NCBI RefSeq assembly: GCF_900218035.1
Contig: NZ_OBMR01000003.1
Location: 1-64,000 of the forward strand
Direction of reading: 5' to 3'
DNA: 64,000 nucleotides
Source: Pseudobutyrivibrio ruminis DSM 9787
GTDB lineage: Bacteria; Bacillota; Clostridia; Lachnospirales; Lachnospiraceae
Part shown: in pieces, positions 1 to 8,926 of the stretch
Position numbering within the stretch: position 1 is the stretch's first letter
How the letters are laid out: each line of letters starts with the position of its first letter
Position numbers and translations under genes: made by a program
Notes under the pieces: generated by a model
The model's database searches: none
What the model was told of the DNA's origin: nothing
What the model saw: only the letters and a program-made list of their open reading frames with translations

Positions 1-7
1 GTACGTC

Positions 8-575
8 ACAGATTTTGGATTATCTAAATGTGTAGTCGCCCATATTTATTAGTAGGTGTTCTTACAAAGTTTTACAATTCTATCGGTAAGGTATGGGTGG
101 AGACGGACAAACACTACACTAAGTAATCATCAGTCTTAAACTAGCTTTGTATTTATTACTATTTGCTTTGGAGTGAACTTAGAAAAATAAAAAGAGATAT
201 TTGATATGAATTGGCAGCTGCCGCTAGGACGGCGGCAGCAGTGGTCACTTGAAACAGGACGTTGAATGTGCCACGGTGCCAATACATACAAATATCTCTT
301 TTTTAATTTTTCTTTGTGAACGGAGTAGCAAAAGTAATAATACAAAGACTAGTTAAGACTAGATGATTATATAAACTACATTGTCCGTTCCACCCATACA
401 TTACCTTCGAATAGTAAAAGCTTCGTAAGTACACCTACATATGGGCCACTTTACACATTAAGGTAATCCAAAAATCTGCTCCAATGATACTGGCGGGGAG
501 TTGTAAGCCGTCCCCCAGCCCGGTGGCCTGTACTAAGTCTGTGGGCACCTGTGGATGGTGGCCCCCCTGGGATTA
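8..575. ncRNA. Giant foldback (near-palindromic) structured RNA candidate
   Basis: No convincing gene lies here. The left arm (8-216) matches the reverse complement of the right arm (277-478) over most of its length. Perfect stem blocks include 91-100 with 390-399 (10 bp), 104-110 with 381-387, 132-138 with 354-360, 145-152 with 340-347, 181-188 with 306-313, 189-202 with 290-303 (14 bp) and 210-216 with 277-283, separated by small internal loops. The apex carries two hairpins: 217-223 with 233-239 (7 bp), and 241-248 with 268-274. The two hairpins and the main stem make a three-way junction. A GC-rich tail (about 490-570) can form further hairpins, for example GGGCACC with GGTGGCCC around 543-565. 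The few possible G-U pairs do not settle the strand. On the minus strand it would directly follow the PRTase-like gene. I do not recognise a known RNA family; a foldback transposable element is the main alternative. Confidence 0.6.
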
Positions 576-1217
576 GCGAAGCTCTGAGTAGCCGAAGGAG
601 TTTACGATGGCGTCGATTGGGGTGCCAGATTTGCAGAGAGGGCACTCGTGGAGTGGGTACGACTGGTAGTTAGGAATGTCCTCGTCGTGGAATACGGCTG
701 TTACTGGGATGTTGTCCACTTCTCGAACGGCTGAGAAGATGGCGCAGGCACCGCTGATGGTTGCCCCGTAGTATTGTACACATTCGGCTAGACTTTCGAG
801 AGTGCGGCCGGTGGTTAGTGATCCGAATAATAAAAGAACGTGTTTGTCGCGGATAGTCAGTTGTAGATTATCGCGGAAAATATGCAGGCCGGATGGAGCA
901 AGCTCTGGGGCAGTGACATAGATTGTCTTGTGCTGATTGTAGTTTGCGACACCGGCTTTTGTTAGTTCCTCGGCAAGATATGTTCCAACTACTTCCATGC
1001 CATCGGCACATACGATTGTGTCTACTGGTGTGGATACGGAATAGTGCATTGCAAGAAGCTGGGCAACACCGTGAGCCTCATTACATCTGGTCTTTATGGT
1101 TCCGATTTCCATATAGTTTGTGATGTGGGAGTGGTTGGTTGCGAAGTGACCAGGAATTATTTTCAAAACAACATCTGAGTTTAGTGGAGCAGGAATTTTA
1201 GTATAGTCTTTTAACAT
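573..1217 (-). CDS. Orotate phosphoribosyltransferase-like protein
   Basis: A 214-residue protein resembling the orotate phosphoribosyltransferase group, which would join a base to PRPP in the cytoplasm. What I see is an alpha/beta PRTase pattern: a central strand and loop VDTIVCADGMEVVGTYLAEE, then a PRPP-type loop (LLLFGSLTTGRTLES) in which the usual acidic pair before the TTG turn is replaced by FGS. A Cys pair (HECPLCKSG) sits near the C-terminus. The altered PRPP loop makes true PyrE activity uncertain. No pyrimidine genes are next to it. The gene is transcribed toward the giant foldback, with its stop touching the structured tail. The start follows an AAAGGGG-type ribosome site. Confidence 0.7.
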   Translation of the reverse strand: MLKDYTKIPAPLNSDVVLKIIPGHFATNHSHITNYMEIGTIKTRCNEAHGVAQLLAMHYSVSTPVDTIVCADGMEVVGTYLAEELTKAGVANYNQHKTIYVTAPELAPSGLHIFRDNLQLTIRDKHVLLLFGSLTTGRTLESLAECVQYYGATISGACAIFSAVREVDNIPVTAVFHDEDIPNYQSYPLHECPLCKSGTPIDAIVNSFGYSELR

Positions 1218-1456
1218 AATAAACCCCTTTCTTTTATGAACCTCATAGTTCGAATTACCCCTTTGATATTTACATCATAACATACTTTTGTCAGATATCT
1301 AGTGAATAAATTTTGTAATATTTGGCAAATATAAAATGGCGCGCTGAGTTCACAGATAGGACATAGAAATTTACAAATTTGCACATCGAAATTTGCTAGT
1401 GTTTTAATTAGTACATTCTACGTTTACGTTTCATATTATACAGAAGGAGGGGACTT

Positions 1457-3469
1457 ATGGCGAAAGGACAAGCTAAGCAAAAGCGTATTAGTGCACAATT
1501 ATTGGCGGTTTTGATACCTCTTGTAATTGTGGCAATCGCAATTGTAACCACTATTTTGGCGTTGCAGGCAAAGAAGGTAATTGTGTCAGAGGCTACTGAG
1601 GGATTACATCAGGAATCTAGAGCAAATGCTGCTGATATTGCACAAACAATGGATAGCATGACTAAGTATTATGATGGCTTGGCAGATGCTATTGAGGGTG
1701 GAACCTTTGAAAGTGATGTTCAGGTTAATAATCTGTTGACTGAATCTTTGAATGAGTTCCCAGGTGTTGTAACAGATGCTTATATCGCAATCGGCAGAAC
1801 TGAGTTCTATGATGGTAGCGGATGGTTCCCGGATTTAAGTGAATATGATGCAACTACCAGAGGTTGGTATCAGAATGGTGATGGCCAGGCAGAGATTGCT
1901 ATAGGTGCACCTTCTCTGGATTTAACAACTGGAAATATGGTTGTGTGCGGTTCACGTTCTATCACTTTGAATGGTCGTAAGGGTGTAATGTCTACAGATA
2001 TTGCCCTTGCTGGTATTTCAGAGATGGTTAGCCAGTATACTCCAGGTGGAAAGGGTGCCAGCTTACTTGTTCAGGGTACTCAGATTATTGGATCGGTAGA
2101 GACAGAATATGTTGGTACAGATGTATCTGAACATACAGATGATGGCTTCTTGCAGAGAATGTCAGAAGTTGTTGCTGCAGGCGGAAGTGATTCTGTTGTT
2201 ACAATGAAAGGAAATAATGGAAAGAATTATTTCGTTTCATTTGATAATGTAGATGGTACAGAGTGGACTCTTATTTCATATGTACCTCAGGATGCAGTAT
2301 TAGCAGAACTTAGACAGTTCATACTCATTAGTATTGTAATTGCTGCAATTATTGTTTTGGCAATGGCAGTAATCCTTCTTCAGTTAATCAACTCAAAGAT
2401 TACAAAACCAGTACGTAGTCTTACAGAGAATATTACAAGAATTGCAAATGGTGACTTTACAGTGGATATTCCAGCAGGCGGCGGAAATGAAATTGGCACC
2501 ATGAATAACAACATGCATGATTATGTTGAACAGATGCGAAGTACTCTTACCGAGATTAAGAGTATGACTGATCAGCTTGCTTCAGAGGCTACAAACAGTA
2601 AGAATGTATCTGGTGATTTGAATGAGCGTGCTGACGAGCAGGCAAATGCTATGCAGCAGATTCAGCATACAATGGACGATATGTCTTCTGCAGTTGCTGA
2701 TCTTGCAGAAAACGCAACTACATTGGCTCAGCAGGTTAATGATTTGACTATGCAGAGTGAGACAACCAAGCAGACTATGGATGATTTGGTTAGCACAGCA
2801 AGAGATGGTCAGCGTGACATGCAGGCAGTTCAGTCTGGTATGACAAATGTTGCACAGTCAATGCGTGAAATGAATGATGTTGTTAACAATGTAGATGAGT
2901 CTGCTAAGCAGATTGATTCTATTGTTGATATGATTAATTCTATTTCCAGCCAGACAAACCTTCTTTCGCTTAATGCTTCTATTGAGGCTGCACGTGCAGG
3001 TGAAGCTGGTAAAGGATTCGCAGTTGTTGCTGATGAAATCGGTGCGTTGGCTCAGAACTCTGCAGATAGTACTCAGCAGATTTCAGCTATTATCAAAGAG
3101 ATTACAGCTCAGATTGCAGAGCTTTCAACAAAGGCAGAATCAAATGTCGAAGAAATCAACACCAGTATGGAATCTGTAAACCAGGCTGGAGAGACATTTG
3201 AAAAGATATTCAAGAGCCTAGATGAAGCCAGCGATACTGTTGGTGATATGATTGATAAGATTGGTAGCGTTGATGAGATTGCAACTTCTATGGCTGCTAT
3301 TTCAGAGGAGCAGTCAGCTAGTACACAAGAGGTTAGTGCTACAGCCACAACTCTTGCTGAAGGTGCAGAACAGGTTGCAGAAAACTCTCGTGGTGTGGAT
3401 AACAGCGCTACTGTAGTATCTGAATCATCAGATAAGATTGAAAATCTTATTAACCAGTTTACCGTATAA
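1457..3469 (+). CDS. Methyl-accepting chemotaxis protein, dCache type
   Basis: A 670-residue transmembrane chemoreceptor that would signal to CheA/CheW. It has TM1 at about residues 13-35, an extracytoplasmic double-Cache-like sensor to about 290 ([15 protein letters not shown] is a typical Cache element), TM2 at about 291-312, a HAMP segment ([13 protein letters not shown]) and a long coiled-coil signalling domain. The conserved hairpin tip with [20 protein letters not shown] lies near residue 500-525. No C-terminal methyltransferase-tether pentapeptide is present. An AGGAGG-type site precedes the ATG. It is a single gene closed by a bidirectional terminator. The ligand cannot be told from sequence. 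Confidence 0.93.
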   Translation: MAKGQAKQKRISAQLLAVLIPLVIVAIAIVTTILALQAKKVIVSEATEGLHQESRANAADIAQTMDSMTKYYDGLADAIEGGTFESDVQVNNLLTESLNEFPGVVTDAYIAIGRTEFYDGSGWFPDLSEYDATTRGWYQNGDGQAEIAIGAPSLDLTTGNMVVCGSRSITLNGRKGVMSTDIALAGISEMVSQYTPGGKGASLLVQGTQIIGSVETEYVGTDVSEHTDDGFLQRMSEVVAAGGSDSVVTMKGNNGKNYFVSFDNVDGTEWTLISYVPQDAVLAELRQFILISIVIAAIIVLAMAVILLQLINSKITKPVRSLTENITRIANGDFTVDIPAGGGNEIGTMNNNMHDYVEQMRSTLTEIKSMTDQLASEATNSKNVSGDLNERADEQANAMQQIQHTMDDMSSAVADLAENATTLAQQVNDLTMQSETTKQTMDDLVSTARDGQRDMQAVQSGMTNVAQSMREMNDVVNNVDESAKQIDSIVDMINSISSQTNLLSLNASIEAARAGEAGKGFAVVADEIGALAQNSADSTQQISAIIKEITAQIAELSTKAESNVEEINTSMESVNQAGETFEKIFKSLDEASDTVGDMIDKIGSVDEIATSMAAISEEQSASTQEVSATATTLAEGAEQVAENSRGVDNSATVVSESSDKIENLINQFTV

Positions 3470-3484
3470 AAGAAAGAATAATAA

Positions 3485-3528
3485 AAGAGCTTATTTGACT
3501 AAGCGGTCAAATAAGCTCTTATTTTTTC
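3485..3528. terminator. Bidirectional intrinsic terminator
   Basis: A 15-bp perfect stem (3485-3499 with 3506-3520, loop TAAGCG) is followed by a T-rich run on the plus strand and preceded by A-rich bases that act as T-run on the minus strand. It serves the convergent chemoreceptor and patatin genes, and the patatin stop codon lies at the edge of the stem. Confidence 0.9.
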
Positions 3529-4359
3529 TAGATTTTCTGTGGCAATGCGTCGTCCGATATCGTAAACACGTTGCAATTCATCAGGGTTCTTTTCTGTGGC
3601 ACCAATGTTAAGTGGAGCATCTGGCCTGATTACGAAAGCCTTGCCATTTGCTACCTGTTTTTTTACATATGCCTTTTGCGCATTATACATGTTGTGTCTG
3701 TTTTCCATTGTGTCAATCATTCGTGGATATTTTCTCAAAATCCATCTAATAATTTTCATGTATTTCTGAGGCTTTTTAATATAGTCAGCAGGCTGGGTTT
3801 CGATAACAAGGATTTTGTCGCAGCCTTGCTTTTCCATAAAGCGAAGAGGAATGGAATCTGACATTCCACCATCTAAATACAAATCATCTCCAATTGGAAC
3901 TGGCTTTGACACTGCAGGCATTGAAGCCGATGCACGTATCCAGCGAATGTCTATTCCATCTGGAGTGCCGTCATAGTTATCGCATTTATGATATACCGCA
4001 TTTCCGGTAGATAATTCTGTGGCCACACAGTAGAAATCCATAGGATTCTTGTAAAAGGTATCGTAATCCCATTTATCAAGCTCGTATGGGAGAGTGCCAT
4101 AGCAGAATGGCACATTATAAATGTCCCCTGTTTTAATCAGGGAGCTGAAGCTAGCATAGCGCTTGTCGTTACAATATTTTTTATTGTAGCGAATCCCGCG
4201 TCCTATCTGTTTTGATTTAATATTAAGTCCAAATGTGGCACCAGCTGAAACACCAACAGCACTGTCAAAATCAATATTGTTTTCCATGAGAACATCGATT
4301 ACGCCGCAGGTAAACATGCCTCTCATGGCTCCACCTTCCATTACTAATCCTTTTTTCAT
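3499..4359 (-). CDS. Patatin-like phospholipase
   Basis: A 286-residue serine acyl hydrolase of the patatin (RssA/YlaK-like) family, expected to cleave acyl chains from lipids in the cytoplasm or at the membrane face. The glycine-rich oxyanion loop EGGAMRG (8-14), the nucleophile elbow GVSAG with Ser38 and the DGG box with Asp163 form the Ser-Asp dyad. The length is normal for small bacterial patatins. It stands alone, ends in the bidirectional terminator and has no signal peptide. The substrate is unknown. Confidence 0.9.
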   Translation of the reverse strand: MKKGLVMEGGAMRGMFTCGVIDVLMENNIDFDSAVGVSAGATFGLNIKSKQIGRGIRYNKKYCNDKRYASFSSLIKTGDIYNVPFCYGTLPYELDKWDYDTFYKNPMDFYCVATELSTGNAVYHKCDNYDGTPDGIDIRWIRASASMPAVSKPVPIGDDLYLDGGMSDSIPLRFMEKQGCDKILVIETQPADYIKKPQKYMKIIRWILRKYPRMIDTMENRHNMYNAQKAYVKKQVANGKAFVIRPDAPLNIGATEKNPDELQRVYDIGRRIATENLEKIRAYLTA

Positions 4360-4535
4360 AATAATTCCCTCAATTCTCTATAAATAAAAATTTATCATTG
4401 TGCACAATTAATTGCAAGTTTTATTGATAAAAAAGCCCAAAAATGAAGATGAATTTTGTATAAATAAATGATGCAAGCCATGAATCTGTAATGTATACTC
4501 TTGAAAGAATGTTTTGGAGAAAGGATATTGGAGGA

Positions 4536-7349
4536 ATGTCGGGAAAGTTATTTGACGAGAATAAATTTGCAGCTGTGGCCAGACGCGCAGTTGCAGAAGG
4601 TGTGGTACTTTTGAAGAATGATGGTGATGTTTTACCACTTCAGAAAGGTACCACTATTTCATTGTTTGGCCGTAGTCAGTACAACTACTATAAAAGCGGT
4701 ACAGGCTCAGGCGGTATGGTAAATACCAAGTATGTTATTGGAGTAAAAGAAGCACTTGAGGCTGATGATAGATATAATCTGAACCAGGATTTAAAAGCAA
4801 TCTATGATGAATGGATAAAGGAAAATCCATTTGATGCCGGAATCGGATGGGCCAGTGAACCATGGTTCCAAAAGGAAATGGTAATCACTCCAGAAATAGC
4901 AAAGGCGGCAGCAGCAAAGTCTGATGTTGCAATTGTGCTAATTGGTCGTACAGCAGGTGAGGACCAGGATAATAGTGCAACAGAAGGAAGCTACCTTCTT
5001 ACAGAAGATGAGCATACAATGCTGAAAAATGTTACTGAGGCGTTTGAAAGGACAATCGTTCTTTTAAATGTAGGTAATATTATCGATATGAAGTGGGTTA
5101 AAAATTACAACCCTAGCGCTGTTGCATATATCTGGCAGGGAGGCCAGGAAGGTGGAAATGGTGTTCTTGATGTTTTATCAGGGGACGTAAATCCAGCAGG
5201 TCGTCTTTCTGATACTATTGCCTACAATATTGATGATTACCCATCTACAGCTAATTTTGGTAAAAAGAAGAGAAATATCCAGCAGGAAGATATCTATGTT
5301 GGATACAGATATTTTGAAACATTTGCTAAAGATAAAGTTTTATATCCATTTGGATTTGGTTTATCCTACACTAGCTTTGACATCAAGTGTAAGAGCTTAG
5401 AGTTTGATATCACAAATGGAGCGACAGTTGTGGCAACTGTTACTAACACTGGCTCACGTAAGGGGCAGCAGGTTGTTCAGCTTTACTTAGAAAAGCCACA
5501 GGGCAAGCTGGGAAATCCATCAAGAGTATTGATAGGATTTGATAAGACTAAGGAAATCGAACCTGGTGAAACAGTGGAATGTGAAATTCATGTACCAGCA
5601 TACTATATGTCTTGCTACGATGACTCGGGTGTTACAGGCCACAAAAGTGCCTATGTGCTAGAGCAGGGAACATATACATTCTACGTGGGCGGTGATGTGC
5701 GAGCAGAGGAATCTGCATCAGCAGATATTTCTGAAACTGTTGTGGTAGACCAAAAGTCAGAGTTGATGGCACCACCAATTGAATTTACAAGGGTTAAGCC
5801 TGAGGCAAATGCAGATGGAACATTCTCAGTTGTCTATGAAGCTGTTCCAACAGCAACAAAAAGCTCAGTGGAACATCGCCTAGAGGAGCTTCCAACAGAA
5901 ATCACCCAGACAGGTGATAAGGGCTACAAGCTTGTGGATGTTGCCAAAGGCAGAGTATCAATGGATGATTTCATTGCTCAGCTTTCTGATGATGATTTGG
6001 TAGCCATCGTTAGAGGCGAGGGGATGAGCTCACCAAAGGTTACACCAGGAACAGGCGGAGCATTTGGTGGTGTTACAGATTCACTTTTAGGTTACGGTAT
6101 TCCTGTTGCCTGCTGTACAGATGGCCCTTCTGGAATCAGAATGGACTCAGGAAAGAAAGCATTTGCTATGCCAAATGGAACACTTCTTGCAAGCACTTGG
6201 AACCTTGAGTTAATGGAAGAACTTTATCAATGGGAAGGTTTGGAGCTACGTAAAAACAAAGTGGACGTATTGCTTGGACCAGGTATGAATCTTCACAGAA
6301 ATCCTTTGAATGGTAGAAACTTCGAGTATTTTTCAGAGGACCCATTCTTAACAGGTAAGTGCGCTGCATATCAGCTTAAGGGTATGCATAAATACCATAT
6401 CACTGGAACAATAAAGCATTTTGCTTTGAATACACAGGAGACCTCACGTCACTATGCTGAGCATGTGGCATCTGAGCGCGCAATCCGAGAACTCTATTTA
6501 AAGGGATACGAGATTGCTGTTAAAGAAGCTGGCGCTCATGCTGTTATGACAACTTACGGCCCAGTCAATGGAAGATACACATCTTCAAACTTCGATTTGG
6601 TTACAAAAATCCTTAGGGATGAATGGGGCTTTGAAGGTATCGTAATGACGGACTGGTGGGCAAAAGGCGGAAATGCCGGAGCAGGAGACGGAGCCGATAT
6701 GGCAGACATTGTAGCAGCTCAAAACGACCTTTACATGGTTACTACAAGTGCTGCTGACAACACAAACAATGACAACTCATTGGAGGGACTTGCAAATGGT
6801 ACAGTAACTAGAGCTGACTATCAGCGTTGCGCTGCAAACATTTGCAGATTCATTATTTCAAAGCCAGTGCTCTTTAGACTTATAAATGAAAACAATGAGA
6901 TAGATAATCAGCTTTTAGACGAGGCAGATGAGGAAGAGCTTTCATATGACAATATGATTGACTGCAACTTCAAGAAAAGCTCTGTCTTTGCCATTGACCC
7001 ATCTGAAATCAGAACAGGTCGTGACAGTGCCAATATGCTTTCTGTTGCAATCAAAGAACGCGGCGATTACAGACTTACAATGACTGTACGTGCAAAGAAT
7101 CTTAGCGCACTTGCACAGATTCCTTTGACAGTTTTCAGAGATAGAGATATCGTAAAGACGATAACCCTCACCGGAGAGGACAGAGAGTGGCAGACAGTTT
7201 CTGTTGATTTCGCAGACTGCTTTGCAAGCTTCTATATCAAGCTTTACTTTGCCCAGGACGGTATGGAGATAAAGGATGTTAATGTAGAATTTGTATGCTC
7301 AAAGGAGCAGGAGATTCACGATATGTTAGCTAGACTTGGAGAAGATTAA
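4536..7349 (+). CDS. Glycoside hydrolase family 3 beta-glucosidase, permuted domain order
   Basis: About 937 residues. The usual GH3 order is reversed: the GH3 C-terminal-type domain comes first (about 10-275, RRAVAEGVVLLKNDGDVLPL), then a fibronectin-III-like domain (about 290-405), and only then the TIM-barrel catalytic domain (about 500-770) and a C-terminal beta-rich region. The barrel holds the KHF motif, and VMTDWW holds the presumed nucleophile Asp near residue 706. This arrangement is known for beta-glucosidases of Butyrivibrio fibrisolvens and Ruminococcus albus. No signal peptide is visible, so it likely hydrolyses imported oligosaccharides. An in-frame ATG 45 bases upstream exists, but the purine-rich AAAGGA/GGAGGA site favours this start. 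The EIIC-like gene follows after 17 bases. Confidence 0.92.
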   Translation: MSGKLFDENKFAAVARRAVAEGVVLLKNDGDVLPLQKGTTISLFGRSQYNYYKSGTGSGGMVNTKYVIGVKEALEADDRYNLNQDLKAIYDEWIKENPFDAGIGWASEPWFQKEMVITPEIAKAAAAKSDVAIVLIGRTAGEDQDNSATEGSYLLTEDEHTMLKNVTEAFERTIVLLNVGNIIDMKWVKNYNPSAVAYIWQGGQEGGNGVLDVLSGDVNPAGRLSDTIAYNIDDYPSTANFGKKKRNIQQEDIYVGYRYFETFAKDKVLYPFGFGLSYTSFDIKCKSLEFDITNGATVVATVTNTGSRKGQQVVQLYLEKPQGKLGNPSRVLIGFDKTKEIEPGETVECEIHVPAYYMSCYDDSGVTGHKSAYVLEQGTYTFYVGGDVRAEESASADISETVVVDQKSELMAPPIEFTRVKPEANADGTFSVVYEAVPTATKSSVEHRLEELPTEITQTGDKGYKLVDVAKGRVSMDDFIAQLSDDDLVAIVRGEGMSSPKVTPGTGGAFGGVTDSLLGYGIPVACCTDGPSGIRMDSGKKAFAMPNGTLLASTWNLELMEELYQWEGLELRKNKVDVLLGPGMNLHRNPLNGRNFEYFSEDPFLTGKCAAYQLKGMHKYHITGTIKHFALNTQETSRHYAEHVASERAIRELYLKGYEIAVKEAGAHAVMTTYGPVNGRYTSSNFDLVTKILRDEWGFEGIVMTDWWAKGGNAGAGDGADMADIVAAQNDLYMVTTSAADNTNNDNSLEGLANGTVTRADYQRCAANICRFIISKPVLFRLINENNEIDNQLLDEADEEELSYDNMIDCNFKKSSVFAIDPSEIRTGRDSANMLSVAIKERGDYRLTMTVRAKNLSALAQIPLTVFRDRDIVKTITLTGEDREWQTVSVDFADCFASFYIKLYFAQDGMEIKDVNVEFVCSKEQEIHDMLARLGED

Positions 7350-7366
7350 TTAAGGAGAATTGATAA

Positions 7367-8449
7367 ATGAAAGAATTTTTGAAAAGAAAAAACATCGAGA
7401 TTTCTGTTAAAAGATATCTTGTAGATGCTCTTGGGGCAATGGCTCAAGGATTGTTCTGTTCACTTCTTATTGGAACAATCATCAATACCATTGGTACACA
7501 GTTTGGAATTGAATTTTTAACTGTGCCGGTAGCTACCGTTGCCGGTGTGGAATACACAGTTGGTGGTCTTGCCACAGCAATGAGTGGCCCTGCCATGGCA
7601 GTTGCAATTGGATATGCTCTCCAGGCGCCTCCTCTTGTATTGTTTTCACTTATCACTGTAGGTTTTGCTTCAAATGCTCTTGGTGGAGCAGGTGGTCCAC
7701 TTGCAGTTTTATTTGTAGCAATCATATCAGCAGAAATTGGTAAAGCAGTTTCAAAGGAAACAAAAATCGATATATTGGTTACACCTCTTGTAACAATTGG
7801 TGTAGGTATTGCCCTTTCAGCTTGGTGGGCTCCAGCACTTGGCAAGGCAGCTAGCTCAGTAGGAACACTTATTATGTGGGCAACAACAAAGCAGCCATTT
7901 ATTATGGGAATTCTTGTTTCTGTAATCGTAGGTATTGCACTTACACTTCCTATTTCATCTGCAGCTATTTGTGCCGCTCTTTCACTTACAGGACTTGCAG
8001 GTGGTGCAGCAGTAGCAGGATGCTGTGCTCAGATGGTAGGTTTTGCATTCATGAGCTTTAAGGAAAACAAGTGGGGCGGTCTTATTTCTCAGGGCATCGG
8101 TACATCAATGCTTCAAATGGGAAATATTATCAAGAATCCTCGTATTTGGATTGCACCTATTTTGTGCTCAGCTATCACAGGCCCACTTGCAACATGCCTT
8201 TTCAAGCTCGAGATGAACGGTCCTGCCGTTTCATCTGGTATGGGTACATGCGGTCTGGTAGGTCAGATTGGTGTGTACACAGGATGGGTAAATGATGTGG
8301 CAGCTGGCTCAAAAGCTGCAATCACAGCATTTGACTGGATTGGCCTAATCCTTATTTGCTTTATCCTTCCAGCCGTTCTTTGCCCAATCTTCAACAAGAT
8401 TGCAATGAAGCTTGGATGGGTAAAAGAAGGGGATATGAAGCTTCAATAA
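7367..8449 (+). CDS. PTS EIIC-like membrane permease (PTS_EIIC_2 type)
   Basis: A 360-residue, very hydrophobic protein with about nine to ten membrane segments, many Gly/Ala-rich (for example GLATAMSGPAMAVAIGYA), and a cytosolic amphipathic N-terminus (KRKNIEISVKRYLVDALGAM). It matches the stand-alone EIIC-like family common in Clostridia. No EIIA or EIIB domain or gene is nearby, so PEP-driven group transfer is not demonstrated. It is co-transcribed with the GH3 enzyme, which suggests sugar uptake feeding that glucosidase, but this is inference. A terminator follows directly. Confidence 0.8.
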   Translation: MKEFLKRKNIEISVKRYLVDALGAMAQGLFCSLLIGTIINTIGTQFGIEFLTVPVATVAGVEYTVGGLATAMSGPAMAVAIGYALQAPPLVLFSLITVGFASNALGGAGGPLAVLFVAIISAEIGKAVSKETKIDILVTPLVTIGVGIALSAWWAPALGKAASSVGTLIMWATTKQPFIMGILVSVIVGIALTLPISSAAICAALSLTGLAGGAAVAGCCAQMVGFAFMSFKENKWGGLISQGIGTSMLQMGNIIKNPRIWIAPILCSAITGPLATCLFKLEMNGPAVSSGMGTCGLVGQIGVYTGWVNDVAAGSKAAITAFDWIGLILICFILPAVLCPIFNKIAMKLGWVKEGDMKLQ

Positions 8450-8456
8450 ATATTTT

Positions 8457-8482
8457 GGCAGCAGATTTCTGCTGCCTTTTTT
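8457..8482 (+). terminator. Intrinsic terminator after the GH3/permease pair
   Basis: An 8-bp GGCAGCAG / CTGCTGCC stem with an ATTT loop is followed directly by six T residues. Confidence 0.93.
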
Positions 8483-8497
8483 ATTGTCAAAAAATAT

Positions 8498-8526
8498 TTG
8501 TTTATAACATCAATATGAAATAAAAT
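8498..8526 (+). promoter_or_regulatory. Sigma-A promoter upstream of hypA
   Basis: TTGTTT and TAAAAT are separated by exactly 17 bases, 37 bases ahead of the hypA start codon. Confidence 0.6.
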
Positions 8527-8562
8527 AATAAGAAAAGTAAGGTTTTTACATGAGAGGTTGAA

Positions 8563-8904
8563 ATGCACGAACTAGCAGTGACACAATACGTTTTTGAATT
8601 AGTCAATAAACAGGCCGAAAAAAACAATCTTTCAAAAGTAAATATTATTCATTTGCTGATTGGGGATCAGTGTGATTATGTACCTGAGATTATCGAAGAA
8701 TATCTGCAGGTGATGAGTGAGGGAACACCTCTTGATGGAGTAAAGGTGGATGCCACAGTCAAGGAATCGAAGGTTGTATGCAAGGACTGTGGAGCAGAGT
8801 TTACCAGACACGAATTCAAGGATGTTTGCCTAAAATGTGGGAGTAATAATTTAAAACTAAACAGATGCACAGATTTTATAGTAGAAAAAATCGAAGCTGA
8901 GTAA
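8563..8904 (+). CDS. hypA: Hydrogenase nickel metallochaperone HypA
   Basis: A 113-residue protein of the normal HypA length. It begins Met-His-Glu, where His2 binds nickel in the family, and has the zinc site C73-x2-C76 ... C89-x2-C92. HypA hands Ni(II) to [NiFe]-hydrogenase precursors (or urease in some bacteria). No hypB-F, hydrogenase or urease gene is in the window. It sits 22 bases before a formate/nitrite channel, which suggests a link to formate/hydrogen metabolism, or that it serves a hydrogenase encoded elsewhere. The start follows a GAGAGG-type site. Confidence 0.92.
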   Translation: MHELAVTQYVFELVNKQAEKNNLSKVNIIHLLIGDQCDYVPEIIEEYLQVMSEGTPLDGVKVDATVKESKVVCKDCGAEFTRHEFKDVCLKCGSNNLKLNRCTDFIVEKIEAE

Positions 8905-8926
8905 GGTTTTTAGAAGGGGAGGTCAT

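Noticed and set aside
8-480. Foldback as an rRNA processing stem or a group II intron
   Set aside because: No 16S/23S sequence lies between the arms, and no intron domain V or reverse transcriptase was seen.
136-645. Short open reading frames (60-70 codons) inside the foldback region
   Set aside because: They are antisense or frame shadows in a palindromic structured stretch, have odd composition (many Cys, Arg, Pro) and no good ribosome site.
7444-7845. 133-codon minus-strand frame opposite the EIIC-like gene
   Set aside because: A shadow of a strongly coding region; no ribosome site and no recognisable protein.
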